Below are positions 1 to 8,098 of a DNA stretch of 26,200 nt, in pieces. The notes under the pieces were generated by a model. It was not told the origin of the DNA, searched no databases, and was given only the letters and a program-made list of their open reading frames with translations. Position numbers and translations under genes: made by a program. Every line of letters begins with the position of its first letter. Position 1 is the first letter of the stretch. Source of the stretch: Pseudomonadota bacterium (lineage in GTDB: Bacteria > Desulfobacterota > Desulfovibrionia > Desulfovibrionales > Desulfomicrobiaceae); contig JAEWKZ010000018.1 in NCBI GenBank assembly GCA_023393525.1, positions 1-26,200 on the forward strand, in the 5' to 3' direction.

Positions 1-136
1 TTGTCAAAACGAGGACCAGTGCGAAAGGTCCGAAGAGCAATCCCCAGAAAAACCACGGGCCAGACGGCAAGCCCTTCCCGCCAGCAATCATAGAGCAGAC
101 GACTCCGAACATTATCCACAAAAATACCAGGCCCAT
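1..136 (-). CDS. Small hydrophobic membrane protein, 5' part only (cut by window edge)
   Basis: Reading the minus strand from an ATG at 136 gives 45 open codons that run off the left edge. The product begins MGLVFLWIMFGVV and is almost entirely hydrophobic and glycine/proline-rich. Two membrane-spanning stretches (about residues 2-18 and 26-45) are separated by a short GGKGLPSG turn, and the second contains a GLLFGP motif. A near-ideal ribosome binding site (AAGGAGGG) lies just before the ATG, which supports this start. This pattern is typical of very small two-helix inner membrane proteins of unknown function. I do not recognise a specific family and the C-terminus is not visible. The gene is transcribed away from the receiver-domain remnant at 340. 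Confidence 0.6.
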   Translation of the reverse strand, partial: MGLVFLWIMFGVVCSMIAGGKGLPSGPWFFWGLLFGPFALVLVLT

Positions 137-339
137 CGCAATTCCCTCCTTTTCAAGCCCGCCCGCTACCACAGTTCAAAGCGTTAATCAGCAACTTTTC
201 TTTGCATGGATTCAATATAGGTCTGGTATGATGGTGGACGGCCTTTTTGTCGTCATCTGGGCGCACATGGCCAGGAAGATCTGCCGACGGTGAAAAGCCA
301 GTTTCCGGGGGATAAATTCGGCAAAGGTTGGGTTTATAG

Positions 340-612
340 TTGGGTATATGTTATAAAGCGCTTGAATTTATAGTAATTTCCATGACCATGCCGGTCATGG
401 ATGGGCTGGAAGCCAGTCGCCGTATCCGGACCATGGAGAAGTACAGGGATTTACCCATCATCGCCATGACCGCCAATGCCATGAAGGGTGATCGAGAGGC
501 TTGTCTGGATGCGGGAATGAACGACCATCTGGCCAAGCCCATCGACGTCGCTGAGTTTTTCGCGGTTCTGCGGCGCTGTGTCCGATGTGAAGACGCCGGC
601 CGCGCACGGTAA
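340..612 (+). pseudogene. Receiver-domain (response regulator) C-terminal remnant lacking the phospho-acceptor Asp
   Basis: The translation matches the second half of a REC domain of the kind at the end of hybrid histidine kinases. It shows MPVMDGLEASRRIR, then PIIAMTANAMKGDRE with the switch Thr, then AGMNDHLAKPID with the conserved Lys-Pro. The first ~50 residues (acidic pocket and beta-1/alpha-1) are absent. A TAG stop (337-339) lies directly before the only usable start, a TTG with no convincing ribosome site. The expected Asp before MTMP is missing: the segment reads VISMTMP where family members have the pattern VISDMTMP or LMDIQMP. Without that Asp the fragment cannot be phosphorylated normally. 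I read it as the decayed end of a larger signalling gene. Bases 137-339 upstream hold nothing else I can assign. Confidence 0.6.
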
Positions 613-1079
613 GGTTTTATGCGAACGGTCTTTTGTATTTCTATGTCACTGTTTTTTAAGATGAAAATAGGGTTTTTCATGCGTTTTTTTAGCCAGGAAT
701 ACATACGGATAATTATATTTTAAATGTGAATATACGATGATCTGTGGATTCAATTATGTGCACATTGTACAGTATTGATATTGAAAGTTTCTTCTCATCT
801 CATCATATTGTGCATTTCTTGTGATAGTTGTTGCCAAGAAACAATCACGGATACGAATTGTTGTTTTTCATGGTGGGATGTATTTTTAATGCATGTATTT
901 GCTTATTATGATTCAGTAATATTTTTAACTCATTAAAAATTTGCAGTTTTCACATATGTCGTGTTTTCATTTTGAAAAACGAAGTAGCGTTTTTTTCGAA
1001 CATTTTTTCTGTAACGTAATAATTTTCTCGACCGATTGTTTTACTCGATTTTTCTTAAATATTACGGAGGAGGAGTCTC
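613..1079. other. AT-rich intergenic region upstream of the TolC-like gene
   Basis: These 467 bases are strikingly AT-rich compared with the GC-rich genes on either side, and no convincing gene is present. They contain a perfect 8-bp inverted repeat (921-940) and a low-GC hairpin followed by T residues (stem 975-981 with 988-994). Several AT-rich hexamers could be promoter parts, but no pair is well matched and spaced. The region probably contains the promoter and control sites of the downstream outer membrane protein gene, and may mark an old insertion boundary because it also adjoins the receiver remnant. Confidence 0.5.
921..940. promoter_or_regulatory. Perfect AT-rich palindrome, possible operator
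   Basis: An 8-bp arm (ATTTTTAA) is followed by a 4-base spacer and its exact reverse complement. It lies about 140 bp before the TolC-like start codon. The size fits a dimeric regulator site, but AT-rich palindromes arise easily in AT-rich DNA, so the assignment is tentative. Confidence 0.2.
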
Positions 1080-2510
1080 ATGGCCTGGAGAGCAGTTAGG
1101 AACACGTTGATTTTTTTGTTCATGATAATGCTTGTGATATGCGTCTCGCCGGCCCTGGTCCGGGCGAAAGATGGATCGGGAGGCGGTGTCGGAGCGGCTC
1201 CTGCTGTTTCCGGATCCGAGAATGTGGACTCCATATTGAACAAGGCCACTTCGGAAAACGGGGTTTCGCTTCAAACGGCCATTCAGTCCGCCATGGACAC
1301 CAATCCGACTTTTCTGAGTCGCAAACATGCGTATTCTTCCTCGCACGAAGCGTATCTGAAATCGTTCGGGGCCTTGCTGCCGCAGGTCAATGCCATTGCC
1401 AGTGGTGGGTATCAGGTCATTCAGAACGATACGACCAGCGCCCTCTATGACGACAAACTGGGCGAGGGCTGGACCAATGACATGAGGGTGGTCATGACCC
1501 AGTTGCTTTTCGACGGAGGCGTGACCAGTTCCAAGGTGGAAGCGGACAAGTTCCACTCGCAGTCCAGGAGGGAAGAGCTTTTCAACACGGCCGAGGACGT
1601 CGGGTTGACCGCGACACAGTATTTCATGGAAGTCATCCGCAACCGGGCCTTGATTGATTTGTGCGAGAACAACATCGCCGAGCACGAAAAAATTCTCGAA
1701 CTTACCCGCATTCGATTGAACAGCGGCGGCGGAACGCAGGTCGACGTGAACCAGGCCGAGGCTTCTCTTGAAGAGGCGAAATCGAGGCTGGTACAGGCAC
1801 GGCAGGGCCTTGAAGACGCCGAGGCGGGATACCTGAAGGTTTTCGGCAGCAAGGCGGAACATTTGGCCATGCCAGAAAGACCGAAGCAGGCGATTCCTCC
1901 GACTCTTGAAGAAGGGATTGCCCTCGCCATGGATAACAACCGCGCCCTCAAAGCCGCGCACTTGGCCATAAAGCAAAAGGAAAAGGAATCTGAATCAGCG
2001 AAGGGGCTGCACCTGCCTCGGCTGTACGCCAAGGTTGCAGGGGGGCATTCCGACAATACTGGAGGGTACGAGCAGAATTACCATGACGTATCGGCCATGC
2101 TGCAAATGTCTTTCAATTTGTACAGCGGCGGCTCCCTCTCGGCCGCGATCAGGGAGGCGAAAAGCGAGCTGTCCAAATCCGTGCAGGATGCCGAAGAAGT
2201 CCGCCGCGAGGTGGAAAATAATGTCAGAACCGCCTACAGCTTCCACCATGCGACCTGGAAGCTGCTGCCGATTTTGCGCGACCTGACCGACGAGAATGCC
2301 GACATCGTCGTCAGTTATGCGGATCAGTTCCGCATGGGCAAGAGATCCCTTCTCGACCTTGTGTCCGCGCAGAAGAGTCTGTTCAGCTCCCAGCAGGTAT
2401 ATCTGAACGCCCAGGCGGCTCATACGTTCTCGTATTACCGGATTTGCATGCCCATCGCGACCCTCATGAACACTCTGGGCGTGAGCGTCGATGTTCCTGA
2501 GCTGAACTAG
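1080..2510 (+). CDS. TolC-family outer membrane efflux/secretion protein
   Basis: The 476-residue product looks like the outer membrane channel of a type I secretion or RND efflux system. It forms a trimeric tunnel through the outer membrane and periplasm. It starts with a signal peptide (residues 1-29, basic then hydrophobic, likely cut after VRA). Two homologous outer-membrane-efflux repeats follow: the first begins near SLQTAIQSAMDTNP and the second near EGIALAMDNNRALKAA. Long alanine/glutamate-rich helices (for example VNQAEASLEEAKSRLVQARQ) match the TolC coiled-coil barrel. Length agrees with TolC (about 470). The ATG has a strong GGAGGAGG site upstream. No membrane fusion protein or ABC/RND pump is in the window, so the substrate is unknown. 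A strong terminator follows, so it is probably transcribed alone. Family confidence is high; the specific role is open. Confidence 0.9.
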   Translation: MAWRAVRNTLIFLFMIMLVICVSPALVRAKDGSGGGVGAAPAVSGSENVDSILNKATSENGVSLQTAIQSAMDTNPTFLSRKHAYSSSHEAYLKSFGALLPQVNAIASGGYQVIQNDTTSALYDDKLGEGWTNDMRVVMTQLLFDGGVTSSKVEADKFHSQSRREELFNTAEDVGLTATQYFMEVIRNRALIDLCENNIAEHEKILELTRIRLNSGGGTQVDVNQAEASLEEAKSRLVQARQGLEDAEAGYLKVFGSKAEHLAMPERPKQAIPPTLEEGIALAMDNNRALKAAHLAIKQKEKESESAKGLHLPRLYAKVAGGHSDNTGGYEQNYHDVSAMLQMSFNLYSGGSLSAAIREAKSELSKSVQDAEEVRREVENNVRTAYSFHHATWKLLPILRDLTDENADIVVSYADQFRMGKRSLLDLVSAQKSLFSSQQVYLNAQAAHTFSYYRICMPIATLMNTLGVSVDVPELN

Positions 2511-2548
2511 TCTTAACTCGCAAGCGGCCAATGCGTTTTTGAATCAAG

Positions 2549-2596
2549 CGGAAAACGGTGCGCTTCCCGGAATGAGAGGCACCGTTTTCCGTTTTT
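2549..2596 (+). terminator. Rho-independent terminator after the TolC-like gene
   Basis: A perfect 13-bp inverted repeat (CGGAAAACGGTGC at 2549-2561 pairing with 2579-2591) encloses a 17-base loop and is followed at once by five T residues (2592-2596). It lies 38 bases after the TolC-like stop codon and only 21 bases before the earliest start codon of the next gene. Confidence 0.85.
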
Positions 2597-2617
2597 GTCG
2601 CATGGCATGCTTTCAGG

Positions 2618-5023
2618 ATGCGTGCTCTCCAAGAAATGCCCATGGAAGAAATGGACGTGAAAACGGTAGAGGTTCGAACAGATATCCATCGCCGGATCAA
2701 GGAGCTGCGTGAACGTGCGACCGTTCGGCCCGGCGACGCCTTGGCCTGGCAGCATCTCGGATTCGCCTTGCACCAATCCTGCGAGCACGAGGAAGCCGCG
2801 CGGGCCTTTGAGCGCGCCGCCTCCCTCAATGCTTCGGAGCGGGTCCAGGCCGTTCCCCATGCCCTGTCCCTGAGCGCCCTGGGCCGACACGAGGACGCCA
2901 TCGCCATTCTGCGTCCCTTGCAGGCCAAAAAATGCAAGGATTTCGAACTGGCCAACCTTCTTGGCGTGCTGCTCAAGCGCGCGGGTCGGTTCAGTCAGGC
3001 TCTCAGGATGTTCGATCTGGCGCGTGGGTTGCGCCCCGGAAATGTTTCGGCCTGGGTGAACATGGGCAACACGCACCAGGTCATGGGCAACAACAAAGCG
3101 GCGGCCGACGCGTTCGGGCAGGCCGCGCGCCTGAAGCCGGCCGACGCTGAACTGTGGCGGCTCTATGGGTTGGCCCTGTTTCGGCGGGGTCTGCACGACG
3201 AGGCCTGCCGCAGTCTGGCCAGGGCCGCGTCCCTGGCTCCGGGAGATTCGAAGACGTTCGCCTGCCGCACGGATCTGCTCCTGAGGCTGGGCAGAAAGGA
3301 CGAGGCCGTGGCGGCCATCGCGCGGTTCCGAACCGAGCGTCCGGGTGACCACGAAGCCACCGTCGCGCTCGCCCGCATGCGCCATAAAGACGGGCGGACC
3401 GACGAGGCCAGGACTCTTCTGGCGGAGGTGCTGGCTATCGATTCCGGACATGTGCCAGCCAATCTGCTCCTGGCGCAGACCTGCGGCGACGGGACTGCCG
3501 AAAGCAGCCGCCGCATGGCCAACGACGCCTTGCGGCGCGCCCTGGCCGCCAACCCCGATGCATGGCAGGTCGCCGAAAGGCTCGTCGACAGCCTTTCGCG
3601 CAGCCGCTACGGGAGCGAGGCGGAGCATCTGGAAGCCGCCTACGTCGTCGCCTGCGACCTGCAGGACAGGCACCCCGAGAGGCGGCTTGAGACCGCACGC
3701 ACGCTGCGCACGGTCTTTACGCGTTTGCTGGACATGGAGCGCATGGCGGCAACTGGCCGGCTCGGCGAGATTCTGCCGGTCTGGCAGGCGCAAGGCAAGA
3801 TCGCGGCGGTGCATTACGAGCTTGGCCAGGTCCAAAGCATGGAGGACAGGGTTATGCTCGTGGAGTGGCACCGGCAGTGGGGACGCGGGGTCATAAGTGG
3901 CGTCAGGCCCGTCACGCCTGCGGCCATTCCCGCCGTGGCTTCACGGCGCAAGCTGCGCGTCGGATTCATGTCCAGCGACCTGCGCAACCATCCGGTCGGC
4001 TATTTCGCCTATCCGCTGCTGTCACGCTACGACCGGGACCGGTTCGACGTCTATTGCTACTCCTTTTACGAGGGATCGCCCTCGCCCGCGCAAGCCCAGA
4101 TTGGAAAACAGGTGACGGGCTACCGCTGGTGGCCGGGGCGCGCCAGCGAGCAGGTGGCCGAAGGCATCGCCGCTGACAACCTCGACATCCTTTTCGAGCT
4201 GGGCGGTTCCACGGCCATGAACAAGCTCGACGTCATGGCCTACCGTCCGGCCCGCATCGGGGCGAGCTGGCTGGGCTACCCCCATTCCGCCGGCCTGGAG
4301 ACCATCGATTACATCGTGGTGGACCCCTACATCCTTCCGTCCGATCCGCGCCTGCTCATCGAGCGGCCCTTCGAACTGCCCGAAACCTGGGTCGTGGTGG
4401 GGCGCAACAACTTCTCCGACGTTGCCATCGAGGACGGGCTTCCCGAGGACCGGCGCGGCCGCCTGGCTTTTGGCACGGCCAACAACCCCTACAAGATCAC
4501 CGAGGCCTGTCTCGACTGCTGGGCCGCTGTGCTGCGCCGGGTGCCGGGCTCGCATTTCCTTTTCCTGCGGCCCGAGGCCGCGACGGCAAGTTTCAGGGCC
4601 AACGCGCGGGCGGCCTTCGCGGCCCGGAACGTGGACCCGGATCGCCTCGATTTCATCGGCGTGCGCGGCACGCATTTGCCGCACTACAACAAGATCGACA
4701 TCGCCCTGGACAGCCTGCCCCATGTCGGCGGCACCACGACCTGCGAAGCCCTGTGGATGGGCGTGCCCACGATCAGCCTGGTCGGTCCCGGATTTGCCGA
4801 GCGTCTGTCCTACTCGAACCTTTCCAACGCAGGCCTGGGCGATCTGGCCGTGTTCAGTTTTGATGAGTACGTGGACCGGGCGGCCATGCTGGCAAAGGAC
4901 AGGACCCGGCGGCTGGCCCTGCGCCACGGCTTGCGCGACATGATCGCGGCCAACCCGCTGGGGCAGGCCGACCGCTTTGTCCAAAATTTTTATCGCAAGA
5001 TCGAGGAGGTGGTCCTGTCGTGA
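2618..5023 (+). CDS. TPR-containing glycosyltransferase, O-GlcNAc transferase/SPINDLY-like (GT41)
   Basis: The 801-residue product has an N-terminal TPR superhelix (about residues 40-310, at least seven 34-residue repeats such as NVSAWVNMGNTHQVMGNNKA) and a C-terminal GT41-type catalytic domain (about 445-800). Landmarks are SSDLRNHPVGYF with the candidate catalytic His458, FGTANNPYKI with the nucleotide-binding Lys626, and DSLPHVGGTTTCEALWMGVP for donor-phosphate binding. There is no signal peptide or membrane helix, so it should act in the cytoplasm. In this family the TPR part usually recruits a protein acceptor; that its donor is the CDP-sugar made by the next five genes is inference. The start is uncertain: in-frame ATGs occur at 2618, 2636, 2642 and 2651, none with a clear ribosome site. 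Its stop overlaps the next start by 4 bases (GTGA). Confidence 0.85.
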   Translation: MRALQEMPMEEMDVKTVEVRTDIHRRIKELRERATVRPGDALAWQHLGFALHQSCEHEEAARAFERAASLNASERVQAVPHALSLSALGRHEDAIAILRPLQAKKCKDFELANLLGVLLKRAGRFSQALRMFDLARGLRPGNVSAWVNMGNTHQVMGNNKAAADAFGQAARLKPADAELWRLYGLALFRRGLHDEACRSLARAASLAPGDSKTFACRTDLLLRLGRKDEAVAAIARFRTERPGDHEATVALARMRHKDGRTDEARTLLAEVLAIDSGHVPANLLLAQTCGDGTAESSRRMANDALRRALAANPDAWQVAERLVDSLSRSRYGSEAEHLEAAYVVACDLQDRHPERRLETARTLRTVFTRLLDMERMAATGRLGEILPVWQAQGKIAAVHYELGQVQSMEDRVMLVEWHRQWGRGVISGVRPVTPAAIPAVASRRKLRVGFMSSDLRNHPVGYFAYPLLSRYDRDRFDVYCYSFYEGSPSPAQAQIGKQVTGYRWWPGRASEQVAEGIAADNLDILFELGGSTAMNKLDVMAYRPARIGASWLGYPHSAGLETIDYIVVDPYILPSDPRLLIERPFELPETWVVVGRNNFSDVAIEDGLPEDRRGRLAFGTANNPYKITEACLDCWAAVLRRVPGSHFLFLRPEAATASFRANARAAFAARNVDPDRLDFIGVRGTHLPHYNKIDIALDSLPHVGGTTTCEALWMGVPTISLVGPGFAERLSYSNLSNAGLGDLAVFSFDEYVDRAAMLAKDRTRRLALRHGLRDMIAANPLGQADRFVQNFYRKIEEVVLS

Positions 5024-5790
5024 AAGCAGTCATCCTGGCCGGCGGGCGCGGCACGCGCCTGTCCGAGGAAACCTGCGTCCGGCCCAAGCCCATGGTCGAG
5101 ATCGGGGGACGGCCCATCCTGTGGCACATCATGAAGATCTACGCCGCCCACGGCGTGCGCGATTTTATCATCTGCCTCGGCTACCGGGGCTGGCAGATCA
5201 AGGAGTATTTCCTCAATTACGCCTTGCACGCCTCGGATATCGTGGTGGACCTCGCCAGCCGTCAGGTGGAGGTCTTGCGCCCCGCCGAGGACTCCTGGCG
5301 CATCAGTCTCGTCGATACGGGGGAAAACACCCAGACCGGCGGGCGGTTGCGGCGCGTCGGACATCTGCTGGCGGGGGAGGACGCCTTCTGCATGACGTAC
5401 GGCGACGGCGTGGCGAATGTGGACATACGCACGCTCATCGACTTCCATCGTCGCCATGGCCGCGCGGCGACAGTCACCGCCGTGTCCCCGCCCGGCCGTT
5501 TCGGCTCCCTGGCCAGGGACGGGTCGCGGGTCAGCGCCTTTGTCGAAAAGCCCAACGGCGACGGCGGAAGCATCAATGGCGGCTTTTTCGTTCTTTCGCC
5601 GCAGGTGCTGACCCGCATTGCTGGAGACGACACCGTATGGGAGGAGGAGCCGCTGCGCGGCCTGGCCCGCGACGGCGAACTGCACGCCTACGAACACCAC
5701 GGGTTCTGGCAGCCCATGGACACGTTGCGGGACCGGGACAGGCTGGAGCGCCTCTGGGCCGAGGGCGAGGCGCCCTGGAGAAACTGGTGA
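5020..5790 (+). CDS. rfbF: Glucose-1-phosphate cytidylyltransferase
   Basis: RfbF joins CTP and glucose-1-phosphate to give CDP-glucose, the entry step to CDP-6-deoxysugars. The 256-residue length is normal. The N-terminus has the nucleotidyltransferase signature AGGRGTRLSEET followed by RPKPMVEIGGRPILWHIMK, which marks the cytidylyl rather than thymidylyl subfamily. The metal-binding YGDGVANVD, the VEKP segment, the INGGFFV segment and the C-terminal HHGFWQPMDTLRD are all present. The start is GTG (5020) overlapping the previous stop as GTGA, with an AGGAGG site about 10 bases upstream. The stop overlaps the rfbG start in the same way. Assignment is firm. CDP-glucose made here should pass directly to the dehydratase encoded next. 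Confidence 0.95.
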   Translation: MKAVILAGGRGTRLSEETCVRPKPMVEIGGRPILWHIMKIYAAHGVRDFIICLGYRGWQIKEYFLNYALHASDIVVDLASRQVEVLRPAEDSWRISLVDTGENTQTGGRLRRVGHLLAGEDAFCMTYGDGVANVDIRTLIDFHRRHGRAATVTAVSPPGRFGSLARDGSRVSAFVEKPNGDGGSINGGFFVLSPQVLTRIAGDDTVWEEEPLRGLARDGELHAYEHHGFWQPMDTLRDRDRLERLWAEGEAPWRNW

Positions 5791-6860
5791 ACGCGCTTTC
5801 CGCCGGGTTCTGGAGCGGGCGACGCGTCCTGGTCACGGGTCACACCGGATTCAAGGGCGCCTGGCTCTGCCTCATGCTGCATGCCCTCGGCGCGGAAATA
5901 TCCGGGCTCTCCCAGCCCCCGGCCCGGTGCTCGGCCTATGATCTGCTGGTCGTGTCCGCAAGGATGCGGCATTCATATCTGGCTGACATCCGTGAGCCGG
6001 AAGTGGTGGAGGAAATCGTGCGCGGCGTGCGCCCCGAGGTCGTCTTTCATCTGGCCGCGCAAGCCCTGGTGGGAGAGGGATACCGCGATCCATGCGGCAC
6101 CTTCGCCACCAACGGGACAGGCACGGCCCATCTGCTGCAGGCGCTGCGCGGTCAACACGACATCGCGGCGGCGGTGATCGTCACCTCGGACAAGGTGTAT
6201 CGCAACGACAACACGGGGCGGCCCTTTCGGGAAAGCGATCCGCTGGGCGGCGTCGATCCCTACAGCGCTTCCAAGGCCGCTGCCGAACTGGCCGTCACGG
6301 CCTGGCGCCATTCCTACACGGGCGAGATGCCGCCCATGGCCACAGCCCGCGCCGGCAACGTCATCGGCGGCGGGGATTTCGCCCTTGAGCGCCTGGTGCC
6401 GGATCTGGTTCGGGCCGAGAGAAGCGGCAGGCCCCTTGTGGTGCGCAGTCCCGACGCCACGCGCCCGTTCCAGCATGTGCTGGACGTGCTGCGCGGCTAT
6501 CTGCTGCTGGCCCAGGCCCTGGCCGAAGGTTCCCCGGTACCGGAGGCCCTCAACTTCGGCCCGTGGGATGCCGAGTTGCGGGTGCGGGATCTGATTTGTC
6601 ATTGGGAGGCCGCGACGGGGCAAGCGGTGCGCTGGGAAACCGCAAGCGCTTCCGTCATTGCCGAACAGCGGCGGTTGGCCCTGGACAGCGGTCTCGCGCG
6701 AAGCGTTTTGGAATGGGCGCCCTGTTACGACACGCCAGACGCCATCGCCAGGACAGCGCAGTGGTATTCTGCCTGGACCAGGGGAGTGGACATGCGCGCC
6801 TACTCGGAAAACGAGGTCGAGGAAGCGCTGTCCTGCTCGGCAACGCAGGCGCAGTCATGA
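5787..6860 (+). CDS. rfbG: CDP-glucose 4,6-dehydratase
   Basis: RfbG converts CDP-glucose to CDP-4-keto-6-deoxyglucose using bound NAD. The 357-residue product is an extended short-chain dehydrogenase. It has a Rossmann glycine motif (GHTGFKGAW), VTSDKVY carrying the active-site Thr/Asp region, the catalytic Tyr-Lys pair in YSASK, and ARAGNVIGGGDF, which is characteristic of RfbG. The open frame extends far upstream, but the start chosen is GTG 5787, which overlaps the rfbF stop (GTGA), has GGAG six bases ahead and gives the family's usual length. The last ~20 residues are acidic and poorly conserved. The stop overlaps the methyltransferase start as ATGA. The product is a branch point, and the next gene suggests C-methylation. 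Confidence 0.93.
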   Translation: MNALSAGFWSGRRVLVTGHTGFKGAWLCLMLHALGAEISGLSQPPARCSAYDLLVVSARMRHSYLADIREPEVVEEIVRGVRPEVVFHLAAQALVGEGYRDPCGTFATNGTGTAHLLQALRGQHDIAAAVIVTSDKVYRNDNTGRPFRESDPLGGVDPYSASKAAAELAVTAWRHSYTGEMPPMATARAGNVIGGGDFALERLVPDLVRAERSGRPLVVRSPDATRPFQHVLDVLRGYLLLAQALAEGSPVPEALNFGPWDAELRVRDLICHWEAATGQAVRWETASASVIAEQRRLALDSGLARSVLEWAPCYDTPDAIARTAQWYSAWTRGVDMRAYSENEVEEALSCSATQAQS

Positions 6861-8098
6861 GAAACGAAGCGCGTCCCGTGGCAGCCTGCCGTTCGTGCGG
6901 CGGAACCCTTGGCATCACTTTTTGCGATCTGGGCCGGATGCCCCTGGCCAATTCCTACCTGCCCCCCGGCGCGGATCTTGAGGCCGAGCCGAGCTTTCCG
7001 CTCAAGGCCGTGGTCTGCGACGAGTGCCGCATGGTGCAGCTTGACACCGTTGTCGATGCGGAAGGAATCTTTTCGGACTACGCCTATTTTTCCTCGACGT
7101 CCGAGTCCTGGCTTGAGCACGCCCGTTGCTACTCTGCGGAAATGATGCGGCGGCTCGGGCTGAACGGTCGGAGTCTGGTGATCGAGGCGGCCAGCAACGA
7201 CGGCTATCTGCTGCGCAATTTCGTGGCTGCGGGCGTGCCCTGCCTGGGCGTGGAACCTGCCGCCAATATCGCAAGCCTGGCGCGGGAGAGCGGGGTGCCG
7301 ACGGAAACCGCCTTCCTCGGCGCAAACAGCGCGGAGGACCTGCTGGCGCGGCTGGGACGGCATGCCGATCTGGTCATTGCCAACAACGTGCTCGCGCATG
7401 TGCCCGATGTGAACGATTTTGTCGCCGGTCTGGCGCGATTGGCCGGACCGCAAGGGATGGTTTCCATCGAGGCCCCGCATCTGTTGCGCATGGCCGACGG
7501 GGTGCAATTCGATACCATCTATCACGAGCATTACGCCTATTGGTCGTTTCTGGCCATGGAGCGGCTGCTCGCGAGGCATGGGCTGCACGTGGCCCATGTC
7601 GAGGAATTGCTCACGCACGGAGGATCGCTGCGGGTTCTGGCCCGTTCATGTCGCGCAGCCTCCGCCCCCGCATCGGTGCGAACGCTGCGCGACCTGGAGT
7701 TTCGGCGGGGGCTTTGCGACGACGCGTTCTACAGGGGCTTTGACCAACGCGTCCGGCTCGTGCTGGATGATTTCCGAAGATGGATGTCCCAGAGCCGGGA
7801 GATAGGGCGCCGTGTCGCGGCGTATGGCGCGGCGGCCAAGGGCAACACCTTTCTGAACGCGGCAGGAGTGGAGGCGGATTTCATCCTGGCCGTGGCCGAT
7901 CGCAACCCGGTCAAGCAGGGCCGGCTTTTGCCCGGCAGCCACATCCCGGTGGTTTCTCCCGAGGAGCTTCTGGCCCTGGCTCCGGACGACATCCTGATCC
8001 TGCCCTGGAACATCGCCGGTGAAATCGTGAAGAGTCTGCGCGGCGCGGGATTCCGTGGCCGCTTGCTGACCGCCGTGCCCCGCATGGAGGTGCGCTGA
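6857..8098 (+). CDS. SAM-dependent sugar C-methyltransferase (NovU/TylC3/TcaB9-like)
   Basis: The 413-residue product has the three-part layout of enzymes that put a methyl branch on a nucleotide-linked 4-ketosugar. First comes a zinc-binding domain with Cys11/Cys14 (CRSCG) and Cys54/Cys57 (CDECR), plus the DLGRMPLANSYL signature. Next is a Rossmann methyltransferase domain with a SAM motif EAASNDGYLL (about 110-119) and the active-site YHEH motif at 222-225. Last is the C-terminal C-methyltransferase domain (AYGAAAKGNTFLNAAG). Related enzymes methylate C3 (TylC3, TcaB9) or C5 (NovU); the sequence alone does not tell which. The start is ATG 6857, overlapping the rfbG stop as ATGA; longer upstream versions in this frame would sit inside rfbG. 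Here the substrate should be CDP-linked, unlike the dTDP-linked antibiotic-sugar examples. Confidence 0.88.
   Translation: MRNEARPVAACRSCGGTLGITFCDLGRMPLANSYLPPGADLEAEPSFPLKAVVCDECRMVQLDTVVDAEGIFSDYAYFSSTSESWLEHARCYSAEMMRRLGLNGRSLVIEAASNDGYLLRNFVAAGVPCLGVEPAANIASLARESGVPTETAFLGANSAEDLLARLGRHADLVIANNVLAHVPDVNDFVAGLARLAGPQGMVSIEAPHLLRMADGVQFDTIYHEHYAYWSFLAMERLLARHGLHVAHVEELLTHGGSLRVLARSCRAASAPASVRTLRDLEFRRGLCDDAFYRGFDQRVRLVLDDFRRWMSQSREIGRRVAAYGAAAKGNTFLNAAGVEADFILAVADRNPVKQGRLLPGSHIPVVSPEELLALAPDDILILPWNIAGEIVKSLRGAGFRGRLLTAVPRMEVR

Noticed and set aside
619..723. 34-codon plus-strand frame just after the receiver remnant
   Set aside because: Weak ribosome site, low-complexity Phe/Ile/Arg-rich product typical of AT-rich non-coding DNA, no recognisable motif.
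6563..6856. Upstream extension of the C-methyltransferase frame
   Set aside because: Lies wholly inside rfbG and adds no family-like sequence; the ATG at 6857 with ATGA overlap and the zinc-finger start is clearly better.
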